The translations under genes were made by a program, and so were the position numbers. This document shows, piece after piece, positions 1 to 11,584 of a stretch of 45,955 nt of DNA. The notes under the pieces were generated by a model that was given only the letters and a program-made list of their open reading frames with translations, was not told where the DNA came from and did not search any database. This DNA comes from Spirogloea muscicola (Eukaryota; Streptophyta; Zygnematophyceae; Spirogloeales; Spirogloeaceae): assembly GCA_009602725.1 (NCBI GenBank), contig WELB01000019.1:32117-78071 (forward strand), in the 5' to 3' direction. Within the stretch, counting starts at the first letter, position 1. Every line of letters begins with the position of its first letter.

Positions 1-1
1 G

Positions 2-2342
2 GGCGGCGGCGGCGGCGGTGGAGACGGCGGCGCGCTGCCGGCGGAGGCGCTGCTGGGCGCGGACTTCTACCGCCTCCTGGGCGTGCCGGTCTCGGCGGGC
101 GCCGCCGAGATCCGCGCGGCCTACCGCACCCTGCAGAAGAAGCACCACCCGGACGTCGCGGGCGAGGAGGTGCGGGCCAGACGAGAGGCTAGCGGTCAAG
201 CTCGGATAGAGCACCAACCTACAGGATTGGGGGTCGGGAGTTCAAATCTCTCCGAGCTCGTCGGCAATGGGGGCTGTATCGCCTGGCCCCAGCACATCCT
301 TGGTGGGTGCCCACGTCGGCTTGGCAGCGGTGTTGAGCCGCAGGCTGCCGGCTCCCCCCTCTCCATCGCAGGGCCACCGCATGGCGACGCTGCTGAACCA
401 GGCGTACGACACGCTGATGGACGAGGGGCGGCGCGCGGCGTACGACGGCCAGTGGCACCGCGCCGACGTCGCCGGCTTCGTCGGCTTCACCGGCAAGCCG
501 CTGAGCGCCTGGAACGGCCCGGCCTGGCCGCAGGGCATATTCGTCGAGGAGACTGTCTGCATCGGTGAGCGACTACAATGCTCGTGCCCAGGCCCACTGA
601 GCCCTGTCAAACAGCCACGCTTCTTGCTCCTCTGATCGTCTGACCCCATCACCGCTGGTGGCGCCGCCACTGGCTCCTGGCGCAGGGTGCAAGGCGTGCT
701 ACTTTGTGGCGCCCAACACCTTCGCCATGAACGAGAACACTGGCAGCGCGCATGTCAAGGTGCAGTGGGGCGACCACGAGAGCAAGATCAAGGTGAGCTT
801 GGCCGCTAGGATGAGAGCCCCATTTGCATGGCCAGCACGACCATGCAAACGGGACTGTCAGGTGCATCAGACGGAAGAAGCCATGAGCTTCCATTACTTG
901 CAATTATGAGCTTGGGGAGCATTCACTTTGTGCCTGCACTGTCTGACTCATAGCTTGTCTGGTTTTGCTCTGAGCCACCTCCAGACAGCCAAAGAGGCGT
1001 GCCCAGTTGACTGCATTCATTTGGTCTCCACGGACGACCTCCCCGCACTCGAGTTCCTGATGCAGCCGCGGCAGCGGCAAAGCAACGGCGTGTGCGGCGG
1101 CGGGTGGGAGCACCCTGGCGCCCGCAATGTCTTCGCCGCTGCGCAGCAGCTCAAGCGCAAGCTTATGGAGCAGGAGGAGCAGGGTGCTCGCTCTGGCGCT
1201 GGTACTGGATATGGACTACTCACCTACTTCTTGAACTATTCTTAGTGGCTAATCATCAGCTTCAAGTGAAACAAGATCTGGCTTTTGACAGCCCAATCAA
1301 AATTTTGCTTTGCCTTTTCCACGCGATCATTGCACCACTCGTTTAGCTTGGACTGATGACTCCGGCTGCCTGCCAGGTGGCGAGCCGAGGGAGGAGACGG
1401 CGGCCCAGCGTGCTGCGCGGGAGGCTGCCGACCGAGCCCTCCGGCAGGGCCCCTTGTCGTGGATGTGGGCGTGGGCGGCCGGCTCAGATGCCAGCTATGG
1501 TAGGAGCCAGGCACGGAAGAAGGGAGAGGCCCCCTCGCAGCAGCTCTTTGGCTGGGCCAGCCGCTTGCAGCTCATCCAGTACAGTGTCCAGCCCGGCGAC
1601 GTGGCCAAGGTGAGCCAACAGACCAGTGACTTCAGTAAGTGAGCGAAAGTGTGAACACTGTGGATCCAGCACCTCAGACTAGCCAAGACCGTGTCCACCT
1701 TCAGAGGTTGACAGAGTTGCCGCTCGCCAGTACTTCAGGTGGTTGAGAAGCAGGACAACATAAGCTGTTCACAGAGATCATCTGATGTACATGCCACTAC
1801 TTTCTTAGACATTGCTTTGTTTCAGTGCCCCACCAGAGAGTCAGGTAGTCGTCATTCTGGCAGTCTTGCAAAAGCTTCAGTACGTGCATCGTCGCTGTGT
1901 CTCGTTGTTGCAGGTTGTGGCTTTTGTGCAGGAATGGGCGACAATGTGGGCATCGTCCAGCGAGCTCCCACTGCCGTACCCATTCCGCACAGACCTCCTC
2001 CCACGCGGTGTGGAACTGACATTCATCACAGTGGCGCATGGGTCAACATCAAGCCTGGGCTCGCTGCAGATCGCTGTAGAGCCTGTGCCTGTAGACGCGC
2101 CGCACGCGCCGTACTCGTCCATCAGCCAGTGCCTGCCCTCTGTCGAGGAAATTCTCGAGGAGTCTGACTCAGAGGACAATGACCTGGCCATGGAGAGGTC
2201 ATGGGCACTGAGCGTCGTGCGGAAGGGTGTGACTGGGGATCGTTCCATCCCTGGCGAGGGCCGCGTCCTCCAGCACCTCAGGGATGCACTGGCACGCCGG
2301 GACAACGCCGTTGGCTATGAGGCCTACCATCTGGCGCGCTGA
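2..2342 (+). CDS. J-domain / [4Fe-4S] ferredoxin fusion protein (CDJ3-5 / DJC76-82 type), 5'-partial
   Basis: Exons read as 2-169, 372-564, 686-792, 985-1201, 1377-1609 and 1914-2342; all splice sites are GT-AG, phases agree, and the visible part is 448 residues plus stop. The N-terminus, including any transit peptide, lies before the window. Residues ~20-85 form a J domain (DFYRLLGV, AYRTLQKKHHPD with the HPD loop that stimulates HSP70 ATPase, then NQAYDTLMDEGRRAAYD). Residues ~115-175 form a bacterial-type ferredoxin domain with CIGCKAC, APNTFAM, VQWGDHESKI and ACPVDCI, so the four iron-sulfur ligands are present. The long C-terminal part has a WMWAWA/GWASRLQLIQ segment and an acidic EESDSEDNDLAMERSW patch that I do not assign. 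In Chlamydomonas and Arabidopsis such J-Fd proteins are plastidic HSP70 co-chaperones with a proposed redox or Fe-S role. The plastid location here is inferred from family. Confidence 0.9.
169..275 (+). repeat. tRNA-like sequence (SINE head or tRNA pseudogene) in intron 1 of the J-Fd gene
   Basis: From about 188 to 262 the intron reads like a tRNA. It has a D-arm-like GCTC-GGATA-GAGC, an anticodon-arm-like segment with CCAA/TTGG pairing, and a good T arm (GGGAG, loop TTCAAAT, CTCTC) that matches the Pol III B-box pattern GTTCAAATC. The 5' segment before the D arm does not pair with CGAGCTC after the T arm, and the D loop is too short, so this is not a functional tRNA. It is either a tRNA pseudogene or the head of a tRNA-derived SINE, in the same orientation as the host gene. 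Confidence 0.5.
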
Positions 2343-4473
2343 CGTTGCCCTTGCGGCTTCATATTGCGTGCAATTGTTCCCGTGGATCAACTTCGACCAG
2401 ATTGGCAGATCACATAGCTATTAGGCACTTAGCAAGACATACTGAAGGCACTTACTTAGCCAGCTAGGATATGTACAGACAAAAGGAGCTCACCATTTGC
2501 CGAGCACTGGCGAGTATTGCATCTACCAAATATTGCATGACTTTTAGCAGCTTGCTACAAGGTCTAGGCTGCACTTAGCAGTACATACCACGTACATCTG
2601 TATAGACAGGAATAGGTGACATGAGAGAATCTGAAAGAGCAGTTTGTTGCTGGCCATATGACTTTGCCTTGGCTTGTACCTGCTTGTCGCTCTCGCCAAG
2701 GCCCAGGCACAAATATGTCCACTTGGCCTGCGTTTGACTTGCTTGAGGCACCCACTGTACTTTTTAAATATATTTTTGCAAGTAACTAATTTGCAGGAGC
2801 TTTGCACGTTAAGTGCTATTGTGCCGCTCTTCCTGATGCAAATGGCTCGAAGCGGTGCGTGTACAAGCTGCACTTGCCAAGGGCGTTTGTGCTGATAATG
2901 GGCTGCAGCCCCAGCAGCAAGACTCTGAAGCTTCAAGCCCATCCACTCCAGTGATGTCCTGCAGCGTTATCCGATTGCAGCACCTTGTGTGGTAAGCAAG
3001 CCAATCATGCCATCAGTGGCCTTGCGAAGCCAATCAGCCAAATAGCGAGGCACCCTCAGAGGGTAGGCCGACTGGCAGGCTGTCCACTATGCCAGCAACC
3101 ATGCACGATCGCTACACAAGACTGAAGTGTTGGAGCCCAATGCCGATGAGAGGGTGTCTTGCACACGACTCGCATGCAAGTGATAGAATTGCTTGGTCAT
3201 GCCTGTCTGTCCACCCAGCCACCAAGTCCATTACAGCCCTGCGTGTCGCCTGCATGATGTGCTCCAAAGTTTTAGACGGGCTTGAATCTGGCCGGGGGGT
3301 CCCAGCTTCTCAGAACGCTGGTGTGTGCTGATGCACAAGGCATTTCCTGATTGGGGTATACTGCAGCCATTGTGTAAAAGCATCTGATGGCTTCCAACTC
3401 TATCTTTGCGTTCACCAGGCTATCATCGGACCAAAGCGACCTGTCTATGTGCCACTGCAAGTCTGCATAATTTTCCAGCTTTGGTTGGGAGGACATCTGG
3501 GCATGGCAAGGGGCTGCTCCTCTTCGTTAGAGGTGCCTAATTGGCAATCCTTACTACCTGGCTGCTATCATAGCGACTGGTCAGTCGGTCATATGTAGAT
3601 GCACGGCCAGGTCCACTACGGACTTCAAACGCGCTCTCCAGTATGGGTGTGCGCGCAGAGTGTGCAGGCAAATGACTATACATAAAGCGGAGCAGTCAAA
3701 GGCCAATTTCTTGGACTGAGTTCATCTCCACAACATTCTGCCGCCCGAATCTGCCTATAGCACGCACGCACAGGCTGCTGGAGCAGCACTGGCGATGCAT
3801 GCGAGTGAGCTAGTTTAGCCCTTCACACCTGTCACGCTGCTGGTAGCTTGTGCCGCCTTTGTATCGTCACCAACCCCCTGCTTTACTGTGGCTGACAGTG
3901 GCGCTGCTGGCAGACACAGCGAAGCACCAAGCAAGGCAGCTGCATTTTTTGATCCTCGGTAGTCGACTACCCAAAACAGCACATGACAGTACTGAAAATG
4001 TTGATTTTGGTATTATTAAAAGTTGGCAACGCTTTATGCTGCCCGTGCGCCACCTATCAATTAGTGCTGCCAGTATGTTTATTGTAACTCTATAGAAAGA
4101 CAGTGACTACACACCCGTAAACAATGTTCCACTTTCCAGCTCCCTAGGCTCAGGAGGAGCAAATCTCAAGGCACTTTTGCTGACAGCCTCAAGAGCATAC
4201 TCAATGTCCACGACAACACAGCAGCACGTACACCAAATCACACAGCAGATGCAAGTATCACGGTTTTGCAGATGCAACAACATGTGTTTGTGGCTATCGT
4301 GCAAAGGCCTCTGTATAAGTTTGCTAAACAACGTCGTCAGTCCCTCACGCCAAAGCTTGCTGTCCCTCAGGCCAAAGCTTGCCGTCCTTGCTGGAATGCT
4401 GCAAGGCAAGGTGCATACCTGTCCTTGCTTTTAGATATACATCAGTCATGCTGCAGCATACATGAGTAGTTGC
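2343..4473. other. Convergent intergenic region, no gene recognised
   Basis: This is about 2.1 kb between the stop codons of the J-Fd gene (+) and HSP70 (-). It is less GC-rich than the flanking exons and should hold both 3' UTRs and poly(A) sites. The longest open frame, 2544-2942 on the minus strand, shows no domain, no clear codon bias and no splice-compatible neighbours, so I do not call it. I saw none of the repeat tails that fill the 18-31 kb region. A small imperfect repeat around CCAAAGCTTGC lies at 4350-4385. Confidence 0.6.
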
Positions 4474-7268
4474 TTAGTCCACCTCCTCAATGGTCGGACC
4501 ACCATTCCCACCAGAGGGCTTCGCACCTCCGTCGCCCATGTCAGGCGCCTGCGGCCCGCCACCAGCACCTCCATACATCTTGGTGATGATGGGATTTGCA
4601 ATGTTCTCGACCTGCCTCTGCTGGTCTTCAAACTCCTCAACGTCTGCCAGCTGGTTTCTCTCAAGCCAATTCAGCGCCTCCTGTAATTGAAGGGTGACGA
4701 GGATGGGTGTGTGTATGTTAGTGGGATGGCTACGATCAAGTGCCTAGCACGGTCAACAACCTCATAAAGCGTGAAACACAGTCGGCTTGTGAAGTCGACC
4801 CACGAGAAAGCGTATGAGCATGGGCAGCTGCACTGACTTGGATGGCATCCTCTATCTTCTCTCTGTCCGAAGGGTCCAGCTTGCCAGCCACGTTTTCGTC
4901 TCGAAGCGTGTTGCGCAGATTGTAGACGTAGTTTTCTAGCTGATTCTTGGCCTCCACCTTTCTGCGAGCTTCAGCATCTTCCTCTTTGTACTTCTCGGCA
5001 TCCTGCACAAATTAGTCGAAGAGGCAGTCAAGCACTTAATTGTGCACATTGCACACAAGTACAACTTTGCGGCCGAAAGAGAAAGGCAAGGTACCTGCAC
5101 CATCTTCTCTATTTCATCCTTGCTCAAACGCCCCTTCTCATTTGTAATAGTGATCTTGCTCTTCTTCCCAGTGGTTCGATCCTCCGCAGCGACGTTTAAG
5201 ATGCCATTAGCGTCAATATCAAACGTCACGTTTATCTGCGGAACCCCTCTTGGTGCTGGAGGGATGCCTGACAGCTCGAATTTGCCGAGGAGGTTGTTGT
5301 TTGCAGTTCTGGCCCTTTCTCCCTCATAGACCTGCACATTCATGTCGGTGACGATTGTATGCATGAGCAGCCAAAGGGTTGCAGATCAGCAGGTTAGTAT
5401 GCAAGTGAGCAGGAAAGCAGATTATGTGCATGTACTGCTCAAGCTTGGAGACCTCATAGAAGTCACATTGTCATACCTGGATGAGCACTCCCGGTTGGTT
5501 GTCTGAGTATGTGGAGAAGGTCTGCTCCTTCTTTGTGGGGATTGTTGTATTTCGAGGAATGAGAGTGGTCATGACTCCTCCGGCTGTCTCAAGGCCCAGG
5601 CTGAGTGGGGCCACATCCAGCAGAAGGAGGTCCTGCACCTTCTGGCCACCCTCGCCAGTCAAGATGGCTGCCTGGACGGCTGCGCCATACGCAACCGCCT
5701 CGTCGGGGTTGATGCTCTTGCACAGCTCCTGCCCTGAAGTCCTTTAGGAAAGCAATTAGCTGTGTTCTGTCGGCGAAGGAAAGCTGAACATCTGTCTAGA
5801 GCAATTCTTCAGGAGTGCCTGCAAGGTAAGGCCCTCACCATGAAAGAAGTCGGAGAGCATTTGTTGAATTTTGGGAATGCGTGTAGATCCTCCCACAAGC
5901 ACAACCTCAGCAATTTGCTTCTTGTCAAGCTTGGCATCACGAAGGACCTTCTCGACAGGCTCCATGCACTTGCGGAAGAGGTCCATGCATAGCTCTTCAA
6001 AACGAGCTCGGGTAATGGTAGTTTGGTAATCAACGCCCTCGTATAGTGAGTCGACCTGCAACATACTTCATGGTTGAGACCTGGTCGATGGATACAGCAA
6101 GACCCCTCCCTCATCTCTCGCTCTGACCTAGCCTTTCTGTCTGCACATTGCCCAGACGTGATGCATCCCTGTGTCTTTATTCATGCATTGACCCATGTAC
6201 CATGATCAGATACTGCACCTCCTTACCTCAATAGTTGTTTGAGTTGTAAATGACAGCTGCCGCTTGGCACGTTCGCAAGCATTCTTCAGTCGTCGAATGG
6301 CACGGGCATTGTTGCTGATGTCCTTGTTGTACTTCCTGCGGAAGTCTTGGACGCAGTAATTGACAAGGCGGTTATCAAAGTCCTCCCCTCCCAAATGAGT
6401 GTCACCAGCGGTTGCTTTGACCTCGAATATCCCCTCCTCAATAGCAAGCAGGGAGACATCAAAGGTGCCACCTCCAAGGTCAAATATCAGAATGTGATTT
6501 TCCCCCTGCTTAGTGCCCTTCTTGTCCAGGCCGTATGCAATTGCAGCTGCAGTCGGCTCGTTGATCATGCGTATCACGTTCAGCCCGGCTATGGTGCCAG
6601 CGTCCTTCGTGGCCTGGCGTTGTGAGTCATTGAAGTATGCTGGCACTGTAATGACGGCATTCTTCACCACCCTGCCCAAGAAAGCGTCTGATATCTCCTT
6701 CATCTTTCCCAAGACCATTGCTGATATCTCCTCAGGAGTGAAACGCTTGGTTTCACCTTTGTACTTGACCTCTATCAAGGGCTTGTCGCCAGGCCCTTGG
6801 ACCACTTTGAACGGCCACAACTTGATGTCTCGCTGTACAATAGGGTCTGAGAACTTCCGGCCAATCATACGCTTGACATCGTACACTGCACACATGACCA
6901 TTGCCACAAGCATGCTCACCCAATACGAGCAGGCTCAGTCAATCAACCGGAAGCTGCCATAGAAAAGCGGATGTGGCTGCCGATTGACCCATTCAAGAAC
7001 TTCGGACTGATGTCATGACAAAATTTTAGCAAGGCCATGCCATGCATGGAGAGCAACCTGTGTTTTCGGGATTGAGGGCAGCTTGATTCTTGGCGGCCTC
7101 GCCAACCAGGCGTTCGGTGTCGGTGAAGGCCACGAAGGACGGCGTGGTGCGGTTGCCTTGCTCGTTCGGAATGATCTCGACGCGGTCATTCTGCCAGACA
7201 CCAACGCAGCTGTACGTGGTGCCGAGATCGATGCCGACTGCAGGGCCGTCGATTGTTTTGGTCGACAT
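4474..7268 (-). CDS. HSP70: Cytosolic heat shock protein 70 (HSP70, EEVD type), seven exons
   Basis: Exons on the minus strand are 7268-7058, 6885-6227, 6055-5839, 5733-5477, 5331-5095, 5002-4838 and 4680-4474. All introns are GT-AG (92-172 bp), phases agree, and the protein has 650 residues, the usual size. It is an ATP-dependent chaperone of the cytosol and nucleus. The three family signatures are visible: [10 protein letters not shown] near residue 12, [12 protein letters not shown] near 205, and [11 protein letters not shown] near 340. The substrate-binding part includes [18 protein letters not shown] and [15 protein letters not shown]. The C-terminus GPTIEEVD is the eukaryotic cytosolic EEVD tail that docks TPR co-chaperones. 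There is no transit peptide and no KDEL-type signal. The start was chosen because [16 protein letters not shown] matches known cytosolic N-termini; an in-frame ATG at 7343 would add 25 unlikely residues. No defect seen. Confidence 0.97.
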
Positions 7269-7850
7269 GGAGGCGTCCCAGCGTCGCCGGCCAAGGCCAG
7301 GCGGGCGTGACGGGGTCCGAAGCTGCCAGGAGCAGCAAGACAAGCCGGCGAGGGGCGCCCTGGCGCAGGCGGGAGCTGCAGGCGGGGCAGCGGGGGGGCA
7401 ACCTGGAGCGGCGGCAGAGGCACGGCGTCTGGTGGAGGGGGCGACGAGGAAGCGGGAGCCGACCTGGGCCGCCTGGCTCGAGGCCGGGCCAGGCCGTGCT
7501 CATCGGCGCGGCGGCCATGGCGGCCATGGCGGCCACGGCGCGGACCGCTTCCAGAGGGATCGCGCGAGCGACTGCCCTCCCTCACACCGCCCTCCTCCCC
7601 TTCCCTCGCAAGGAACCCCCTCTCCCCCCATTTGCTTCAAGCCGATATGGGCGCCTCCCCTTCCAAGGCGCTGAGCCCTCCCCTGCCTGCCTAGAGTTCC
7701 CCCCCTCCCGCCCCCCCCGGCCATGCGGAGGTGCCATGCAGCGGCGGCGAGCCGACTTAGGAAGTGGCGGACGTCCTGCCATGGCCATGGCGGCGGGCAC
7801 CGTCAGGTCGATGACGGCCGTCATTAGTGCAGCGTGGTAAGAAGCGCGTA
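7269..7850. promoter_or_regulatory. GC-rich upstream region of HSP70
   Basis: This is the stretch immediately 5' of the HSP70 start on the minus strand. It is very GC-rich, with C runs around 7620-7720 and a repeated CCATGGCGG motif near 7513-7530 and 7779-7792. It should contain the HSP70 5' UTR and promoter. I looked for a clear run of alternating GAA/TTC heat-shock element units and did not find a convincing one, nor a TATA box. Long overlapping open frames on both strands reflect base composition rather than genes. Confidence 0.4.
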
Positions 7851-9170
7851 TTGTTGCTACTCCATGACTGGCTAGACGTGCATAGCTGCAGCTTGGCTTC
7901 TAACGGTGCAGCGCCCTCCCTCTTCCTACCGTGTCCAACTTGGGACCGAGACTGAGACGTCAAGGCCAGCCGCCCAACATGAAGGCGGCCTAGCAGCGTG
8001 CCGTAAGTTGGTCTTGACCTTGATCAGGAAGAGAACCCCCGTAGTCGGCTCTAATCACACCACATACATACGTCAAGCCAGGTCAGCTTTCTGGTTCTAG
8101 TTGACAAGCATAAGCCGCGGAAGGGAGATTGGCACGACAAGGGGAAAGCACATTCCGGCACAGGGCCGACTCCTAGCCAAACTGCTTCAAGCAATAAGGT
8201 CTTCACCAGTAGGAGCCCCCACAAGGTCGCCTCGGTCGCAGGCGTCTGTTTCTTCTTGTGCTTGTTTTCCTTAGCGCTTCCCCTGGCCCCTTCACGTACT
8301 TTGTCCTTTCTTATTTGGGCTGCTTTTCCAGCCCCTATCCTCAATGGGCGAGCACTTTGTTCTGCACCAGCTCTACGGCGTCTAGCGCCCCCAGTCCATA
8401 TTGGCGCCTTCTTCCATTGAAGGAAGCGGACCATCCCCATGCGCCCCCCTGGTGAGGTGGTTCGCCCATCCAAGCATTGACTAACCGCCTTATTCAAGGC
8501 ATAGGCTTCCAGCCATAATATATCGTTAAGAAGCAGTATGTTTTTCTTAGGGCACAGACATAAATTTGGTAGAAGCCAGACCAGATCATGACCTTTGACA
8601 CGTCGGAGGCCTGGACACTTGCCGCTCGCCCGGGCCACATCCCGATGGGTTAACTATGCCCGTTGCCGGGGCATCTCATCGCTCAATGCAGTGGTGCCTG
8701 TGGTCACAGCCACAGTCCCTGAGATGGGTCTCCGTCTCTCTATAGGCATATCGTCGCTATTCTCACGCGCTCGTCTTCCTCGGTCCAGCAACTGACCTCG
8801 TCGAAGCGAAACGACGGCTCGCCCATAGAAAAAGAGGGGCTAGCAATGCCAGAAAAGAATGGACATTTGAAGGGTGGCACCTAAAACTGGAAAAGATAGA
8901 GACTCTTCCTGTCGGAGGGTATGATATAATTGGCCACCGAAAAAGCTAGTTGCCTACTTACGACGACTACCACTCTGGCAGATAAAAGCTACCTTCTGTG
9001 ATACAGATTAAATCGGCACCTTCCTTGGGCCCCACCACCGCGCCCGCCGGGGCCCACCCTCTGCTGTTGCCTTTGGCTCGGCCCCACGTGCCTCTAGTCA
9101 AATGTCACGTGGGCCCCAGCCGCGGGCAACATTGCTCCACTTTGCCCTATCCGCGTCCCCGTCAAGATAA
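7851..9170. other. Intergenic stretch, no gene recognised apart from one repeat tail
   Basis: I see no exon with family similarity here. The minus-strand open frame 8051-8638 runs through a repeat tail and has no recognisable domain. The only repeat I can place is the tail copy listed at 8240-8360. A balanced GGCCCCACGTG / CACGTGGGCCCC pair lies at 9080-9117 (ACGTG cores, imperfect inverted repeat) and may be a chance product of GC-rich sequence. Confidence 0.4.
8240..8360 (+). repeat. LINE/SINE-like 3' tail, type II
   Basis: This is a copy of a module of about 120 bp that recurs at 9175-9300, 20215-20350 (reverse) and 27980-28085. Its order is a T-rich start with CTTGTTTTCCTTAGCGCTT, CCCTGGCCCCTTC, GTACTTTGT, then a GGGCTG...CAGCCCC stem-loop, CTATCCTCAATGGGCGAGC and an ACTTT pyrimidine end. 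No coding remnant is attached to this copy. Confidence 0.7.
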
Positions 9171-9174
9171 AGCT

Positions 9175-9300
9175 CACTTGCCTTTCTCCTGGCGAGCCTT
9201 CTTCCTGGCCCCCTTCTCGTACTGTTGTTCATTCTTTTTTGGGCTGGCTTTTCCAGCCCCTATCCTCAATGGGCGAGCCCTTTCTTCTTCTTTCCAAGCG
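9175..9300 (+). repeat. LINE/SINE-like 3' tail, type II
   Basis: Second plus-strand copy of the type II tail: CTGGCCCCCTTCTCGTACTG, then GGGCTGGCTTTTCCAGCCCC (GGCTGG-CTTTT-CCAGCC hairpin), CTATCCTCAATGGGCGAGCC and a terminal CTTTCTTCTTCTTTCC run. The end in a TTC microsatellite rather than poly(A) is clear here. Confidence 0.75.
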
Positions 9301-9654
9301 AAATTGATCTTGGCCTCACGAGCTGGGCACCTGGCTGGTACATTTGGCGAGGAGCGCTGTCACGGCGTAGATTGACACCAAGCAAAACCTGAAAGACTCT
9401 TCCAGCAAAAAGCGAAAGGCAAATTGCCAGCGCACCTTCACGAACATTTCGTAGAAGTCATCGACACCGCAATGCTGCTCTCCATCATGCTCCAACCAGC
9501 AGGCAAGTTGATTGGCATAGACTCCCGCACTGCAGCTTTCTTTTGTGCCTGCTTGAGTTCCAAACTTGCAGCTGACTCTCGCCAACCAGGCATGTCTAGC
9601 GGTTTAGCGTTTTTTTAATCCTCTGGACCTTGTTCATATCTTCGTGGTTGTTAA

Positions 9655-10335
9655 GCTCTTCCAAAGGGGGCGAGAGAATGCGCGGCCAGATTGACTGGTG
9701 GCTGGGAGAGGCCAGCCCAAAGGAATGGACAAGGTCCGAAGAAGCTGGAGTGCTGAGGACTGAGACATCAGTAAGGAGACTCTCAGTAACCTCTAGTCAG
9801 GGCGAGGGCTGTGAAAGCCAGCCCGAGAAAGTAGAAAGACGCTTCCAGTAGAGGGCGGTGGCTGGGAGAATGAAAGTGGCTCTCCTCAATGGGGACAAGG
9901 GCTGTGATAAGTCAGCCCGAAATAATTGACAAAGTTCGAAGCAGCCAAATCACGAAGGGGCCATAAGCGCAAGCTCAGAACTGGGAGAGGCCAGCCCAGG
10001 AAAAAATGACAAAGTTCGAAGGGGCCAAGGAAAAGGAAACAGCTCGTCCGAATTGACTCGTGGCTGTGAGAGGCCAGCCCAAAGAAGAATGTGCTCGCCC
10101 ATAGAGAAGAGTGGCTGGCAAAGCCAGCCCAGAAAGAATGGACAATATCCCAAGCCAAAGAAAGAGGAGCCGAAAAAAGAACTACAGCCCAAAGGAATGG
10201 ACAAGGAGTGAAGGGGCCGGATGTCTAGTTAGGAGATGCAAGTCGGAATAATTAGCATGTGGAAACACGTCGCCCTGACGGAACCTGGAGGCAGCAGCCA
10301 AGGCGCGGCCTGCACGCAAGTGGACAGCGGTGGTA
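9655..10335 (-). mobile_element. Cluster of LINE-like 3' fragments, several tails in tandem
   Basis: At least five tail modules lie in minus orientation: hairpins near 9710 (type IV, with GGCCAGATTGACTGGTGGCTG), 9805, 9905, 9990 and 10070-10130. Two coding ends are visible. At 10205-10330 the minus strand reads RAGRALAAASRFRQGD...YSDLHLL, and near 9780-9800 it reads LTRGY followed by a stop. Tails follow one another with little or no ORF between them, which suggests repeated insertion into existing tails. Confidence 0.7.
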
Positions 10336-10426
10336 AGGACTGGACAGGGACCGGAAGACGCTCGTTCTGGAACTCAGGAAGAGATGCTCAATTTCCTGAG
10401 TTGCGGGCTGTGCCCTCAGCAGTTCC

Positions 10427-10720
10427 TCCCCGTTTGGGGAGGAACTGGCTTCTTGTCGGGTCATTCTTTTTCCCTGGGCCTGCCTCTAACAGCCACAGCC
10501 ATCGCCCCATTTGGGGAGGAACTGGCTTCTTGTCGGGTCATTCTTTTTCCTGGGCTGGCCTCTCACAGCCACCGCCCTGAATTCTTTTTGGGCTGGCTTC
10601 TCACAGCCCTTGCCCCCATTTGGAGAGCCACTTTCTTTTCTTGCTCTTTTCACAGCCACTGCCTTCAATTGGAGGAGCTGTTATTTGGGCAGCCGCATTC
10701 TCTTATTTGGGCGCAGCCAC
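10427..10720 (+). repeat. Tandem 3' tails with a ~77-bp duplication
   Basis: A segment containing TTTGGGGAGGAACTGGCTTC and TTGTCGGGTCATTCTTTTTC occurs at about 10432 and again at about 10509, a spacing near 77 bp, and the copies are almost identical. Each continues into a GGGC(T)GGCCTCT...ACAGCC hairpin. A further type I hairpin tail (GGGCTGGCTTCTCACAGCCC, then TTGCCCCCATTTGGAGAGCC) follows at 10588-10640. This is a local tandem amplification of tail sequence. Confidence 0.65.
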
Positions 10721-10739
10721 CCGCCTCCTCGTGGGACCG

Positions 10740-11584
10740 CTCTTGCCCCGGCTAGTCGACGTCAAGGAGCCAGCGCCCCAGCTGGCGGGGGGGGGGGCGG
10801 GGCGCCGTGCCACCTCCGCCCCAGGCCAACCCAAGGAATGAAATCCGAGCCGCCCGGCCTTCCCCCCTCTTTTTGTCGCGTGGCGGCTGTCCTCGCCGAC
10901 GTCCGGCTCACGTGCGCAGCCGGCGCCAAGCGCGCCTGCCAGCCACCCGATGCCGCACATCGGACGGCGCCAAGAACCCCTCTCGGAGTACGATTCTCCC
11001 TAGCCGCCCCGCCGCGGCGGCCCGTGCAGGCTTGTCGCGAGCCGCCGTCCGGATGACACGTGGCGCCCGAACAGCAGGCCGCGTCCGAACGTCGGGCCGG
11101 GGCACCACGAGGGCCCCCGCCCGGCAGACTTGCGTGATATTTTGGGGGAAGCGGGCAGCCAAAAAGGAGTAAGAAAAGGTGGCCAACTACGACGGCAAGC
11201 ACTTGCTGGCGACGTACATCACCTTATGTACTGTATGCCACCCATTGGAAATGACCGCATTTGTTGTTGCACCCTATTGTAGATTGAGGATACAATAGGT
11301 GAACTGGCCGTGACGTGGCGCACCCCAGAATTTGGGCCTGGGACCGCCAATCTGGCGCCTGCCAGGTCAGCCCCCCCCGCCCTGCCTCGTGGCCCCGGCC
11401 GCGAGTTTGCGGCGGGGGATCGAATCGGCCGCCCCGCAGGGCGGGGCGCTTTTCCGGCGTGGCGGGCCGGCCGTACGCGCGGGGCCCAAAAAGCGCCCCC
11501 CCCCNTCCATTGCCGCTCGCCAAGCAGCGACCCCCCGCAGCGCCCGCGCCCGCGCCCCCACAGCGGCGGCTCGCGGCGGCGGCC
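10740..11584. other. GC-rich region upstream of the 11585 gene
   Basis: Very GC-rich sequence with an 11-base G run at 10787-10797 and one undetermined base at 11505 next to a C run. A short minus-strand tail of the GTACTTGGCC type lies at about 11165-11225. The rest may be 5' flank or 5' UTR of the following gene. Large open frames on both strands here follow from GC content and I do not call them. Confidence 0.4.

Noticed and set aside
185-270. Functional tRNA gene
   Set aside because: The acceptor stem does not pair and the D loop is too short.
2544-2942. 132-codon minus-strand frame in the convergent intergenic region
   Set aside because: No domain, no codon bias, no neighbouring exon.
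7186-7840. Several long overlapping frames on both strands upstream of HSP70
   Set aside because: The sequence is extremely GC-rich, all frames are open, residues are Ala/Arg/Pro/Gly-dominated and no domain is visible.
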